Source: Paraburkholderia sp. PGU19 (GTDB taxonomy: Bacteria > Pseudomonadota > Gammaproteobacteria > Burkholderiales > Burkholderiaceae). Taken from it: a stretch of 64,000 bases of DNA. A model generated the notes under the pieces. That model worked only from the letters and a program-made list of their open reading frames with translations, ran no database searches and was not told where the DNA came from. How positions within the stretch are numbered: the first letter of the stretch is position 1; the number at the start of each line of letters is the position of its first letter. This document shows positions 26,644-35,849 of the stretch, piece by piece. A program made the position numbers and the translations under genes. The stretch lies in contig NZ_AP023182.1 in assembly GCF_013426915.1 (NCBI RefSeq), positions 930,001 to 994,000 on the forward strand. The letters run 5' to 3'.

Positions 26644-26829
26644 TCAGGTAAGCATCGGCACGACCTCAATGAGCGCGAAGCCGACAAGCACGCCGATTGT
26701 CGCGCCGATTAGCCGTGGGTGCAGCCTTTGCAGGTGAAGCGCATCCAGCAGCGCGCCGATCAGAATGATGCCGAGCAGTGCAAAGATAACCAGTAGAAAG
26801 CCGATTTCGAAATCGTTGCCAATGACCAT
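26644..26829 (-). CDS. Small two-helix membrane protein (copy 1)
   Basis: 61 residues with two hydrophobic helices (GFLLVIFALLGIILIGALL and LIGATIGVLVGFALIEVV) joined by a basic loop LQRLHPR. ATG 26829 has an AGGAT ribosome-binding site; an ATG at 26853 is less likely. A paralog at 38380-38559 is ~70% similar. Operator-like box 1 is 71 bases upstream, shared with the divergent uspA-type gene. The function is unknown; the setting suggests an envelope-stress role. Confidence 0.75.
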   Translation of the reverse strand: MVIGNDFEIGFLLVIFALLGIILIGALLDALHLQRLHPRLIGATIGVLVGFALIEVVPMLT

Positions 26830-26899
26830 TTTTATCCTCACATAAACACGCAATCAGAACCTGAGACTGGATAGTCGGTCGCTTGCCTGTTTCCACTAT

Positions 26900-26916
26900 A
26901 TATCACAACGTGATAC
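26900..26916. promoter_or_regulatory. Palindromic box 1
   Basis: ATATCAC-AAC-GTGATAC has two 7-base arms with one mismatch. It lies between the divergent two-helix membrane gene and the first UspA gene, well placed to control both. Confidence 0.7.
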
Positions 26917-27062
26917 ATGTAGAATATGGTACCAGACGAGTTCGTTGTCATCGACGATGCGACGCGACGCGTGTGTAGCGGCGGATGTCATATACGGGAC
27001 CGCGTTAGTGCGTAGTGGGGCGATCTGTCGTATGACGGTGCAACGAATTTAGGGAGAGCGAC

Positions 27063-27548
27063 ATGTCAGCCTTCAACCGCATACTTCTGTGTTACGACGG
27101 AAGCCGGGAGGGACAGCACGCACTTGCAGATGGTGCCCGGTTAGCGCAGGAGCTCAGTGGACAGGTGCATGTCCTTTCGGTCATCAACGATGCTGGATGG
27201 ATGCCGGGTGCGGATGTCATGTCGGCGGTACCGGTCGATATCGTCAGCGACGCGGCCAAAGAAGTACTCGAAGACGGACTGCGGAAGCTGGCACTGCGAG
27301 GAATCTACGCGACCGGGCATTTGGCAATAGGTGATCCACTGGAGAGGATTCCATTTTTCGCCAAAGATCTCAAAGTCGATCTGATCGTAGTGGGTCATCA
27401 TCGAACGCGAGGGCTCGCGCGTTGGTGGGGTGGCAAGGCGGACGGCATGCTACTCGACAGGGTGAGTTGCAGCGTGCTGGTAACGATGGGACCAGACGTG
27501 AGTTCGAACACGTCGGCAGGGGCGCCAGCGGGCGTCGGCACGGCGTGA
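27063..27548 (+). CDS. Universal stress protein, UspA family (copy 1)
   Basis: A 161-residue cytoplasmic UspA-fold protein. The N-terminal strand is FNRILLCYDGSREGQHAL, and the ATP-loop region is VGHHRTRGLARWWGGKADG, a variant of the usual G-x2-G-x9-G(S/T) motif, so nucleotide binding is possible but not certain. It closely resembles copy 2 at 38816-39307. Box 1 lies 147 bases upstream. GGGAGAG precedes the start. Such proteins aid survival under hypoxia, starvation or acid stress. Confidence 0.9.
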   Translation: MSAFNRILLCYDGSREGQHALADGARLAQELSGQVHVLSVINDAGWMPGADVMSAVPVDIVSDAAKEVLEDGLRKLALRGIYATGHLAIGDPLERIPFFAKDLKVDLIVVGHHRTRGLARWWGGKADGMLLDRVSCSVLVTMGPDVSSNTSAGAPAGVGTA

Positions 27549-27578
27549 GCGTAGACCATTCGTGAAGCCGCATTGAGA

Positions 27579-27698
27579 CGCTTGTAGATCGCCCGTGATC
27601 GCGACGACATTGCGAATCGACTCCTGTCTTAGCCAGTCGAGCAACTCAAGGTTGCGTGCCGGATAGCCGTCCCACGAATCGCAGTCGACTACCAGACT
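27579..27698 (-). pseudogene. Remnant of PhoD-type alkaline phosphatase
   Basis: Forty codons read SWDGYPARNLELLDWL and then RNVVAITGDLQAS. This is the conserved C-terminal active-site stretch of PhoD-family phosphodiesterases (usually DxWDGYP ... VVLTGDxH; the final His is replaced here by Gln). Neither the N-terminal metal-binding domain nor the rest of the C-terminus is recognisable nearby, although parts may be scattered in frames up to ~27.9 kb. The rest of 27549-28355 holds no intact gene. Confidence 0.6.
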
Positions 27699-28355
27699 CA
27701 TATTCTGGTCGCTGCTGTCCGGCATGGACCGACACGCCGGGATCGTGCCGGTTGCCGAGGCATCGTGAAGAACGTGGACGACTGCGGAAAATGACGGCGA
27801 TCCGTCGCGACCTCCAGCGTCAATCCTGGAACTGGTACTCACGGCGCGGTATTGGGCATACATTGCATTGTCGTCACTAGTGTCAGGAACTCGTGCAGGC
27901 TCGCTCTGGCACCGCGGGGATAGCAGCCGTCTAGCGCTCTGGACGAAGCGGCTGCGTAAGCAGAGTCGACGGCCCCCAGATTTCGACGCTCATGTTCGTG
28001 GCATGGCGGCGAGACTCGACCTCCAATGCCACCAGTGCTTCATGTTCCTACGCGGCTTCCCAATCTGCAAGACGCTGGCGTACGCTCGTCGCGCGCACCC
28101 ATTCACAGGAACTTGAAAGTCTGATGAGTGTAATTAGAATGGCGGCTGTCAATGCGGGCAGCGTTAACTTCGCTTTCTCGCCCGCCGTCATCAGACGAGA
28201 CGGCCGGGTTTGCGTTTCCAATAATCTTGTCGATGCACAAGCGCACGGAAGAAACCACGTGGTTCTCGTTCTCAATCGGGAGTTGTTGCGCCGATCATGC
28301 GGCCACGTTCCCACCGCAGACCGTACAAAGCCGCCCCCTCGCGCCTGATGCTGCG

Positions 28356-28838
28356 CTATCGCGACTGGCGTGGGCGGTCGGGTGCCGGGGTAGTGTGGAT
28401 GCCCGGGTAGTTGTGTTCCGTCTGTGCCGAATCAATCTGCGGAACCCGAAATATCCCGCCGAGTGACGCTAGTTCGGTACGATGCAATCCGGCCAGTTTT
28501 GACAAGATGTCTTCACCGGCTTTCTGCAGATGCACTTCGACCTGTCGCCGGTCAGTTTCGCTCACATGGCGTCGCACAAGTCTTAGCGCCTCACAGCGAG
28601 AAACCAACGCAACCACGCCATGATGCTGCGCCTGCAGACACTCTGCCAATTCGCTGACGTTCGCCCAGTCGCGAGCGGAATGGCCTTTGATATGCAGCAG
28701 CAAAAGATACTGCAGAGGGGTAATGCCTTCTCCATGCGCGGCCTGATCGGAAAAGCGTTCAAACCGTCGCATCTGGTAACGGAATTCCGAGAGTTGCTCG
28801 AACTCTGCCTTCGTCAGACCCGGTGGCCGGTTGTTCAT
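28356..28838 (-). CDS. MarR-family transcriptional regulator
   Basis: A 160-residue winged-helix dimer-forming regulator. The helix ITPLQYLLLLHIKGH, the recognition region VSELAECLQAQHHGVVALVSRCEALRL split across helix and wing, and the wing/beta-hairpin VRRHVSETDRRQVEVHL are typical. The last ~30 residues are Pro-rich and poorly conserved in character. Palindromic box 2 lies 130 bases upstream of its start and faces the divergent DUF1840 gene, so autoregulation is likely. It is the best local candidate for the protein that reads all nine boxes, since MarR operators are commonly AT-rich palindromes of this length. That link is inference. Confidence 0.88.
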   Translation of the reverse strand: MNNRPPGLTKAEFEQLSEFRYQMRRFERFSDQAAHGEGITPLQYLLLLHIKGHSARDWANVSELAECLQAQHHGVVALVSRCEALRLVRRHVSETDRRQVEVHLQKAGEDILSKLAGLHRTELASLGGIFRVPQIDSAQTEHNYPGIHTTPAPDRPRQSR

Positions 28839-28969
28839 CGCGGATACCGCCTCCAGGCAAGAATAGCGAACACTTCAACATTACACCCGTGGAGAATCCT
28901 GATCCCGGTCGAAGGTTTCGTCAAGCCATGTTGGCGTCAAATTCGAGGGCCGGTTTCGGTCACTTGAAT

Positions 28970-28986
28970 ATATCATAACGTGATAT
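28970..28986. promoter_or_regulatory. Palindromic box 2
   Basis: ATATCAT-AAC-GTGATAT, between the MarR gene and the divergent DUF1840 gene. Confidence 0.7.
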
Positions 28987-29194
28987 AACATACAGGCAGG
29001 CCTTCCGGTGACGGACGTCCGGGCGGATGACAGACCTCGCAGGCATGCAGACCTGAACTGCGCAGGCGCGCCCAACCACGGGATGTGGCGCTGGATCCGA
29101 TCGCGGTAGCACGTCATTCCGAAGACCCGGGTTTGCTGGCAGTAAGCGTCCGTAAATGCGGTGGGGAGGCGTTAGAGAGAAGGGAGGATGCGTC

Positions 29195-29512
29195 ATGCTG
29201 GTCATGTTTCAATCACCCGCCGCACCGGATGTCATTTTGCTGAGAGACCTCGCCCAGTATCTGCTGGGACTTGCCGGCAAGCGCCTCGACGCGCGCGGGG
29301 TCATCCTGCACGACGAGCTGCCGGGTGCAATCAGCCGCCTTGAGACGGCGATCAGTGATGAGCAGAAGGCGGAGGTCGCGCTCGAGGCGCTGAACTATTC
29401 ATCTGGTTGCAGCGGGGAGCCGGGGAGCGGGTTTTTGCAGCGTGCCTGTCTGTTTCTCGACATGATGCGGGAAGCCCGCAAACAGAACGTTGACATCATC
29501 TGGGGGTTGTAG
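29195..29512 (+). CDS. DUF1840 family protein (copy 1)
   Basis: A 105-residue cytoplasmic protein of the DUF1840 family, recognised by the opening MLVMFQSPAAPDVILLRDLA and the central GVILHDELPGAI. It ends in DIIWGL like its paralog at 37020-37337 (~70% similar). GGGAGG precedes the ATG at 29195; an in-frame ATG at 29156 lies before that site. Box 2 is 209 bases upstream. The family has no established function; pairing with MarR and UspA points to stress control. Confidence 0.85.
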   Translation: MLVMFQSPAAPDVILLRDLAQYLLGLAGKRLDARGVILHDELPGAISRLETAISDEQKAEVALEALNYSSGCSGEPGSGFLQRACLFLDMMREARKQNVDIIWGL

Positions 29513-29572
29513 ACGCCCTGTTGCAGTACTGAGCGACGCCTCCGGCACATATTCGGAAATCAGGAGGCCACC

Positions 29573-31174
29573 ATGGCTGGAGTATCAGATTCTGCGCATA
29601 GGGGAGGCCTGCGCAGGGATGCGGGGATTATCGGACTGCTGTTCGCGAGCACGACAAGTATTGTCGGTTCCGGGTGGCTCTTTGGGGCGTTTCATGCGTC
29701 GAAGATAGCGGGCCCGCTCAGCATCTGGAGCTGGGTTGCAGGCGCAATCATCATCATGCTGATCGCGCTGTGTTTTGCGGAACTCTCCGCGTTATTTCCA
29801 CGTAGCGGCGCGCTCGTGCACATGAGTCACGCGAGTCATGGTGACGGCATGGGCAGGATATGGAGCTGGATGCTGTTTCTCGCGTACGTACCGGTGCCGG
29901 CTGTCGAGTCCGAAGCGATCGTCACGTACGCCAACAATTACCTTCCCTACTTCATCCAGCCAGGCGGAGAGGGTCTCCTCACCACGACGGGATTCATAAC
30001 CTGCGTCGTGTTGCTGGGCATCATGGCGCTGCTGAACCTGATGACGGTTCGCTGGTTGCTGAACGTCAATTCAACCGTCACCTGGTGGAAGCTGTTCGTT
30101 CCGCTCCTCACCGTTGTGGTACTGCTGGTCGCAAGCACGCATTGGAACGTGATGAGCGCGGACCCAAACGGCTATAAGGTGACCGGCATATTCACCGCGC
30201 TACCCGCCGCAGGCATTATTTTCAGTTATCTCGGCTTCCGTACCGCAATCGATCTCGGCGGCGAGAGCCCCAACCCCGGCCGCAATATACCGCTCGCGGT
30301 CATCTGTTCCGTCCTGCTGGCGGCGATACTCTACATCCTGTTGCAGGTCGCATTCCTGCATGCACTGGCACCCGCCGATCTGGCACATGGCTGGGCGCAC
30401 CTGAGCTATACGGGGCAGATGGGGCCGTTCGCCGGTCTTGCCGCCACGCTGGGACTTGGGTGGATGGCGACCTTGCTCTACATCGATGCCTACGTGTCCC
30501 CGGGAGGCACCGGCCTCATGTACGTGACGGGAGGCTCACGCATCCTGTTTGCGATTGGAGAAATGGAAGCCGGCCCGCGCACACTGACCCGGCTGAATAC
30601 CAACCGGATACCGTGGATCGCGGTGGCTGTCATGTGGGTGGTCGGCGCGGTATTCCTGCTACCGTTCCCGGCATGGCAACAGATGGTGAACTACATCACT
30701 TCGATCACAGTCCTTACCTACGGTCTGGGGCCGGTCGCCTTGCTTGTGCTGCGTCAGAGCATGCCGGACCTCGATCGCCCGTTCCGGCTCGCAGGCGCAT
30801 GGGTGATCGCGCCTGCCGCGTTCGTCTGTAGCAACTGGGTGATCTACTGGACGGGTTTTCACACGAACGCGTTTCCCTTTGCAATCGTCGCGATCGGCTT
30901 CATCCTTTACGCACTTCATCATCACTTTGTAGCGCGGAAGCCCGCCAGCGAATTTGGTTGGCAGCACATTGCCTGGCTGCTGCCGTGGTTCGGCGGAATG
31001 TTGCTGTTGTCCTGGCTCAGCGACATTGGCCATGGTCTCGGGGTGCTTGATTTTGGATGGGGCGCCGCGTGCGTTGCGATCTGGAGCCTTCTGGTGCTCG
31101 CCATGGCCCTGCGAACCGCGCTACCGGCACAGGACACGGCCCAAAAGATAGGCCTGATTGACGCAACAGCCTGA
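29573..31174 (+). CDS. APC-superfamily amino acid/polyamine permease
   Basis: A 533-residue inner-membrane transporter with about 12-14 helices. The TM1 motif (FASTTSIVGSGWLFGAFHAS) carries the unwound Gly-x-Gly region of APC transporters, and the TM6 region has YLGFRTAIDLGGESPNPGRN. The substrate is not readable from sequence; amino acid or amine exchange, sometimes linked to acid resistance, is typical. AGGAGG lies six bases before the ATG. It follows the DUF1840 gene by 60 bases and may share its box-2 promoter. Confidence 0.88.
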   Translation: MAGVSDSAHRGGLRRDAGIIGLLFASTTSIVGSGWLFGAFHASKIAGPLSIWSWVAGAIIIMLIALCFAELSALFPRSGALVHMSHASHGDGMGRIWSWMLFLAYVPVPAVESEAIVTYANNYLPYFIQPGGEGLLTTTGFITCVVLLGIMALLNLMTVRWLLNVNSTVTWWKLFVPLLTVVVLLVASTHWNVMSADPNGYKVTGIFTALPAAGIIFSYLGFRTAIDLGGESPNPGRNIPLAVICSVLLAAILYILLQVAFLHALAPADLAHGWAHLSYTGQMGPFAGLAATLGLGWMATLLYIDAYVSPGGTGLMYVTGGSRILFAIGEMEAGPRTLTRLNTNRIPWIAVAVMWVVGAVFLLPFPAWQQMVNYITSITVLTYGLGPVALLVLRQSMPDLDRPFRLAGAWVIAPAAFVCSNWVIYWTGFHTNAFPFAIVAIGFILYALHHHFVARKPASEFGWQHIAWLLPWFGGMLLLSWLSDIGHGLGVLDFGWGAACVAIWSLLVLAMALRTALPAQDTAQKIGLIDATA

Positions 31175-31210
31175 CGGTAGCGAGCCGTCAGACGGCGGGA
31201 GGATGCGAAG

Positions 31211-31522
31211 ATGAACACACAGCTGAAGAGGGGCATGATTGCGATCGTGCTTGCTCTGGTGGTAACGGGTCCCGATTTGACGAATGCTGCCACGGACGGT
31301 CCGCATCCTGCTGCAGCGTGCCGCACGCATTCTGCGACTGGCTGGGCGGCGGTAAAAATCCCGCAGGGTACCGTGCCGGGCGAGCTTGCCACCGGTCCAT
31401 CTCTGACCGCCCAGTGGCCAATCAATAAATGCAGCGGAACGAAAGGACGGGAACCTGGCATCTCGCCGGGCAATGCGACATCCGGGTATCGGCATGTGAT
31501 TTTTATCTGGCCGATGCTGTAG
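31211..31522 (+). CDS. Small secreted hypothetical protein
   Basis: 103 residues with a signal peptide (MIAIVLALVVTGPDLTNAA, cleavage near AAT). The mature part is ~75 residues with two cysteines and many Gly/Pro. GGGAGGATG upstream supports the start. It sits 36 bases after the permease stop, so it may be the last gene of that unit. A hairpin CTGACGG/CCGTCAG (31171-31191) lies between them without a T-run. No family is recognised. Confidence 0.6.
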   Translation: MNTQLKRGMIAIVLALVVTGPDLTNAATDGPHPAAACRTHSATGWAAVKIPQGTVPGELATGPSLTAQWPINKCSGTKGREPGISPGNATSGYRHVIFIWPML

Positions 31523-31711
31523 TGCGGATCGTCATCAACACATGCAAGAGGATCCAGCACCCGGTGACGTTGCGTGATGCGTGATGGAGTGGGGTCCGGC
31601 AGAATTACCTTCCGCAGTCGTTTCTTCTGCTGGACAAGTCAGGTAAACCGACCAATCCCGCAGCGTCGTTGGGTATCAGGAAGCGATGTCACATCTGGCG
31701 CTTCGATGTTG

Positions 31712-31728
31712 ATATCGCGATGTGATAT
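31712..31728. promoter_or_regulatory. Palindromic box 3 (orphan)
   Basis: ATATCGC-GAT-GTGATAT lies between two convergent genes, so it has no obvious downstream target. The rest of 31523-31810 shows no gene. It may be a relic of a promoter whose gene was lost. Confidence 0.5.
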
Positions 31729-31810
31729 ACGAATTCTTGCGTGCATATCATGCGCCCACTGGCTAAAGGATGGCGTAAAGGGCGATCTCAGCGCTAGGAT
31801 GCTTCGTTTG

Positions 31811-32839
31811 TTATCCGACCGGGCCAGCACTGACGAGCGCCGCTGCATCGCTTGCGATGCGATACAGTCTCTCGGCCGCGCCGGTGATGGCACCGGTTCG
31901 TGCAGCGCCGGTTCCGGCATACAATGCCATGGCTTCGAAATCACCCGTCATCGAACGCAACGGCGAGTCAGTGCTGAACAGATAGATTGGGCGACCTTCT
32001 TCGTCGCCGATTACGGTCCTCTGCGACCCGAACGGATCGCCTCGTTCGCCGCGTGTGACGCTGTTCTGAAGCACGCGTACCCGCGCACCTCGCGGCCAGT
32101 TGATATGAAAGACATCCGTCAGGACCGTATCGTCTTCAGCGGCTTCGACGATGCGCTGCTTGTGATACGCGTGGGCAAAGGACTCCTGCGTTGGAATCAA
32201 GGCGGTTCCGAGCACGGCACCCTGTGCGCCAAGAGAGAGTACTTTCGCCACATCACCGCCATTGGCGATGCCACCGGCAGCGAGAACGGGAACGCGCGCC
32301 GCCGCCACGACCTGGGGAACGAGTTGTGCAAGTGGCTGATCTCCGCGAACGTGGCCACCCGCCTCGCGTCCTTGGGCGATCAGGATCTGCGCACCGGCGT
32401 CTTCCGCTGCACGCGCGTCTTCGAGCGAGCCAACCTGGTAGACGACCAGAATGCCCGCGTCGCGCAGCCGCCGGACGATCTGAGGCACGACGTCCCAGAA
32501 GAGTCCCACGACGGGCACATCGATTTCGATGCAGGTTGCAATCTGCGCCTCGAGCAGGTCGGCGGGCGTGGAGGCCGGAATCAGGTTGACGCCGAAGGTG
32601 TGCGACGTGGTGGCGCGGACGCTTTGCACTTCGGTGCGGATCAATGAGGTTGGCTCGCGCACCATGCCAAGGACACCAAACCCACCGGCGCGAGTCACCG
32701 CGCTACAGAGTTCCGCACGCGCGACGCCGCCCATGCCAGCGAGAACAATAGGCCACCTGCAACCGAGCAGATCGCAAACGGGGCGATGCAACGCGTCGGC
32801 GATGTCGTTGCCGTCGACGTTGTTAGCATTGGGCGGCAT
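31811..32839 (-). CDS. Nitronate monooxygenase / 2-nitropropane dioxygenase family
   Basis: A 342-residue FMN-dependent TIM-barrel enzyme that oxidises alkyl nitronates to carbonyl compounds and nitrite. Visible motifs are CRWPIVLAGMGGVARAEL at the N-terminus, AQGREAGGHVRG (containing the family's catalytic histidine position) near residue 155, and the phosphate-binding VPVLAAGGIANGGDV and LSLGAQGAVLGTAL. The start at 32839 has AAGGAGAAAA upstream; a longer frame from 32947 lacks one. It is the third gene of a ClC-CFA-NMO operon. It would detoxify nitro compounds, or could be an enoyl reductase-like relative. Confidence 0.87.
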   Translation of the reverse strand: MPPNANNVDGNDIADALHRPVCDLLGCRWPIVLAGMGGVARAELCSAVTRAGGFGVLGMVREPTSLIRTEVQSVRATTSHTFGVNLIPASTPADLLEAQIATCIEIDVPVVGLFWDVVPQIVRRLRDAGILVVYQVGSLEDARAAEDAGAQILIAQGREAGGHVRGDQPLAQLVPQVVAAARVPVLAAGGIANGGDVAKVLSLGAQGAVLGTALIPTQESFAHAYHKQRIVEAAEDDTVLTDVFHINWPRGARVRVLQNSVTRGERGDPFGSQRTVIGDEEGRPIYLFSTDSPLRSMTGDFEAMALYAGTGAARTGAITGAAERLYRIASDAAALVSAGPVG

Positions 32840-32915
32840 GGCGTTTTCTCCTTTGTACGATTCGGGTAACCGGCGGGCGGCGCAGTAACGCACGGCAGGG
32901 AATATCAAAAAGCGA

Positions 32916-33938
32916 TCAACCCGCACCGCCAGGCCACGGTAGCGCACTGGCGCGCGTTCCCACCTTACGCCCGACTATTTCGTAAATCGACACGTCATCA
33001 TGCTCGAATGCGCTCGCCCAGCCATTCAGATAGTCACACCACGTCTGAAAGCTCCTGTCATCAACCAGTTGCCGCAGCGCCGTCTCTTTTGCCCTGAAGT
33101 TCGCTTCCCACAAACGCAGCGTCCTCACGCAATGCCGACGCAGGTTCTGAATGTGTGACACCTCAAGTCCGCCTTCGCGCATGGCTGTCAACGCGTAGCC
33201 CAGATCGGGCAGTTCGTCGTCCGGAAAAACATACCGGCTGCAAAACTCGCTATCATCGAACATAAGCCGGCCGCTGCATGGTCCTGTCGACATGATGCCG
33301 TGACTGACGAGCACGCCGTCCGCCGCGAGCCGTTCCTGTAGGACGGCAGTGTATTCCTGAAGATCGCTGCGCCCTTCGTACTCGAACATGCCCAGGCTCG
33401 TGATCCGGTCGAACCAGCCTTCGACATCGGGATAGGCCTGCAAACGGATCTCGACGCGGTCGGTCAGGCCTGCCGCCCTGACGGACTCGCTGGCCCAATC
33501 AAACTGGTTCTTCGACAGCGTAATACCGACGCAACGCGCGCCGAATTTTTCGGCAGCGCGTATCACCAGCGCCCCCCATCCGCAATCGACATCGAGCAGG
33601 GTGTGCCCCGGTTGGAGTCCGATTTTCGTCAGTACGTGATCGATCTTTTTTAGTTGCGCGGTGGCGAGATCTTCGTCGCCATGTTCGAACCACGCGCACG
33701 AATAGACCATTCGCGGGTCTAGCCACATGGCGTAGTAATCGTTTGGCACGTCGCGCAGATACCTGTCGCGCGCCGGCAGCGCATTTGCCACCATCGTCCT
33801 CACGACGGATGACATCTTCAGGTATCCGGCTTTTTCAGGATCGTCCGGCTGCGCCTCCCATCGTTTGCTGTGCGCGGATCTGTTCATCCGCGCACGAGCC
33901 TCGCTGAGCCACCGTGTGAATTTTGTGTGGTCGGGCAT
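32916..33938 (-). CDS. cfa: Cyclopropane-fatty-acyl-phospholipid synthase family methyltransferase
   Basis: A 340-residue SAM-dependent enzyme that methylenates unsaturated acyl chains of membrane phospholipids. The SAM-binding motif reads TLLDVDCGWGALVIRAAEKF (residues ~140-160), with Asp where the family usually has Gly. Other family signatures are VYSCAWFEHGDEDLATAQLKKID and GITLSKNQFDWA. The start at 33938 follows GGAGAGACAA and lies 23 bases after the ClC stop, so they are co-transcribed. Cyclopropane lipids protect against acid stress, matching a chloride/proton exchanger. Because the lipid-binding N-domain is short, another SAM methyltransferase role is possible. Confidence 0.85.
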   Translation of the reverse strand: MPDHTKFTRWLSEARARMNRSAHSKRWEAQPDDPEKAGYLKMSSVVRTMVANALPARDRYLRDVPNDYYAMWLDPRMVYSCAWFEHGDEDLATAQLKKIDHVLTKIGLQPGHTLLDVDCGWGALVIRAAEKFGARCVGITLSKNQFDWASESVRAAGLTDRVEIRLQAYPDVEGWFDRITSLGMFEYEGRSDLQEYTAVLQERLAADGVLVSHGIMSTGPCSGRLMFDDSEFCSRYVFPDDELPDLGYALTAMREGGLEVSHIQNLRRHCVRTLRLWEANFRAKETALRQLVDDRSFQTWCDYLNGWASAFEHDDVSIYEIVGRKVGTRASALPWPGGAG

Positions 33939-33961
33939 TTGTCTCTCCGTCAGGGTGATTA

Positions 33962-35782
33962 TCAGTGACCCACATCGACGTGCTCGTTCGGCGCGTCTTG
34001 GCGCCTGTTGGTCGGTGCAAAGCGGGTACTCCTCGGAACCCACACACGGCGGAACTGTTCGAGTTCACGCTCCTCCGTGAACACCGACAATGACGGCTTG
34101 ACCAGGTCGTGCCGGGATACGATGCCAAGCAGCCGAAACGTCTTCTCGTCTTCGACCACGGGAACGCGGTCGAGTCCTGTTATTGCGAGACGCGCCGCTA
34201 CGTTTCTGCAGGTTTCGCCCGGCAGCGCGATTTCGGGCCGAGCCCGTGCGAAGAACGAGCCAAGCGGGCAGTCGGTCTTTCCGGCGGGAATCCGGTCGAG
34301 TAGGGTCCGGTCGGCCATGCCCACGAGGACCCCGGAGGTCACGACGGGATAAGCGCGATACTTCTGACGCGATCCGAAATAATCGCGCAGCACATCAGCG
34401 ACCGTCGTCTCTGCATCGATTGTTTCGACGGTGCGAGTCATGACCTCGTCGACATAATGCCGTTCGAGCGGGTCGATGCTGTACTCGCGATAAATGTGAT
34501 AGCCGCGACGGGCGATCTTCTCGGTCAATATCGAGCGGCGCATGACAAGGACAGTAAACCCATAGGCGACCGCCGCGGCCGCCAGCAAGGGAAGCAGGGC
34601 ATTGGCGTCGCCTGTCAGTTCGAACGCAAACACGGCGGCCATCACGGGCGCGCGCATCATGCCGCCGAGCGTGGCGGCCATGAAGATGAGCGGCCAGACG
34701 GCAGGTTCCCCGCCAGGCATGTACGGGGCGGCAAGGGCACCCACGCCCGCGCCCATCATCAGCAACGGGGCCAGCACGCCGCCGGATGTGCCCGACGCTA
34801 GCGCAATCACCCAGATGACCGCCTTGACGAGCACGATCGAGATGACGGCCTGTACGGCGAGGTGGTTTTGCAGCAGGTCGCCGATGACGTCGTATCCGAC
34901 GCCAAGCGTGCGTGGCTGACAATACCCGCCGACCCCGACGGCGATCGCCCCCAATGCTGGCCACCACATCCAGTGAATCGGCAACCTGCCGAAGAGATCT
35001 TCCACTTTGTAGAGCCACGTGGACAATCCCCACGACAACGCGCCGGCGATCACCCCGGCGATGGCCGACGACACGATACCGAGCGGGCCGAGCGGTATCG
35101 TATGCAGCGGAAACAAAGGGCCGCTACCCAGCAATAGCGGCCGCGTGAAGCCCGCCACCGCACAGGCGATGGCGACGGGCAAAAGGCTGCGGGGCCGCAA
35201 TTCGAACAGCAGGAGCTCAATGGCAAGCAGCACCGCTGCCACGGGTGTGCCGAACACTGCGGTCATGCCGGCCACTGCGCCTGCTACCAGGAGCGCCTTG
35301 CGTTCCGCACTGGACAGATGGAAGTATTGCGCGACGAGCGAGCCGATTGCTCCCCCCGTCATGATGATCGGGCCTTCCGCGCCAAAGGGGCCGCCACTGC
35401 CGATGGCGATAGCCGACGCGAGAGGCTTGAGGATCGCCACTTTCGGTGACATCTTGCTTTTGCCAAACAGAATCGCTTCGATAGCCTCGGGTATCCCATG
35501 GCCGCGAATCTGCTCCGACCCGAACCGGGCGATCAATCCGACGATCAGTCCGCCAATCACGGGCACCGCTATCACGATCAGCCCAAGTGTGTTCTGGGAA
35601 GGCGACCTGTTCGCCGTGGATAACGTCTGGAAGAAGAACAGGTTCGTGAATTGGCGAATGAGGTGCAGCAGGAAATCGGCGGCGACGGTGCTCAGTACGC
35701 CGCCGACAGCAGCGATGGCGCTGATACGAAGAAGACGGACATCCCGTGCGAAATCGCCCTTGTGCTCGCTTGTCTCGCTCAT
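33962..35782 (-). CDS. ClC-family chloride channel/antiporter with CBS pair
   Basis: A 606-residue inner-membrane protein with ~10 or more helices and a cytoplasmic tandem CBS module (residues ~450-570: VMTRTVETIDAETTVADVL, then GLDRVPVVEDEKTFRLLG). Selectivity-filter motifs GSGGPFGAEGP (gating glutamate present) and GTSGGVLAPLLMMGA are intact. That is compatible with a Cl-/H+ exchanger as used in extreme acid resistance. ATG 35782 has AAGGGAA five bases upstream; frames extending to 35839 would run into the operator. Box 4 lies 51 bases upstream. It is the first gene of the ClC-CFA-nitronate monooxygenase operon. Confidence 0.92.
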   Translation of the reverse strand: MSETSEHKGDFARDVRLLRISAIAAVGGVLSTVAADFLLHLIRQFTNLFFFQTLSTANRSPSQNTLGLIVIAVPVIGGLIVGLIARFGSEQIRGHGIPEAIEAILFGKSKMSPKVAILKPLASAIAIGSGGPFGAEGPIIMTGGAIGSLVAQYFHLSSAERKALLVAGAVAGMTAVFGTPVAAVLLAIELLLFELRPRSLLPVAIACAVAGFTRPLLLGSGPLFPLHTIPLGPLGIVSSAIAGVIAGALSWGLSTWLYKVEDLFGRLPIHWMWWPALGAIAVGVGGYCQPRTLGVGYDVIGDLLQNHLAVQAVISIVLVKAVIWVIALASGTSGGVLAPLLMMGAGVGALAAPYMPGGEPAVWPLIFMAATLGGMMRAPVMAAVFAFELTGDANALLPLLAAAAVAYGFTVLVMRRSILTEKIARRGYHIYREYSIDPLERHYVDEVMTRTVETIDAETTVADVLRDYFGSRQKYRAYPVVTSGVLVGMADRTLLDRIPAGKTDCPLGSFFARARPEIALPGETCRNVAARLAITGLDRVPVVEDEKTFRLLGIVSRHDLVKPSLSVFTEERELEQFRRVWVPRSTRFAPTNRRQDAPNEHVDVGH

Positions 35783-35832
35783 CATTTCCCTTGCCGGTAG
35801 CCGAATATCTGTGGCGGTCGAACACTCTACAT

Positions 35833-35849
35833 ATATCACAATGTGATGT
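35833..35849. promoter_or_regulatory. Palindromic box 4
   Basis: ATATCAC-AAT-GTGATGT, 51 bases upstream of the ClC start codon at the head of the three-gene operon. Confidence 0.7.

Noticed and set aside
31574..32647. 357-codon plus-strand frame opposite the nitronate monooxygenase
   Set aside because: The minus-strand gene has intact FMN-enzyme motifs; this frame has none.
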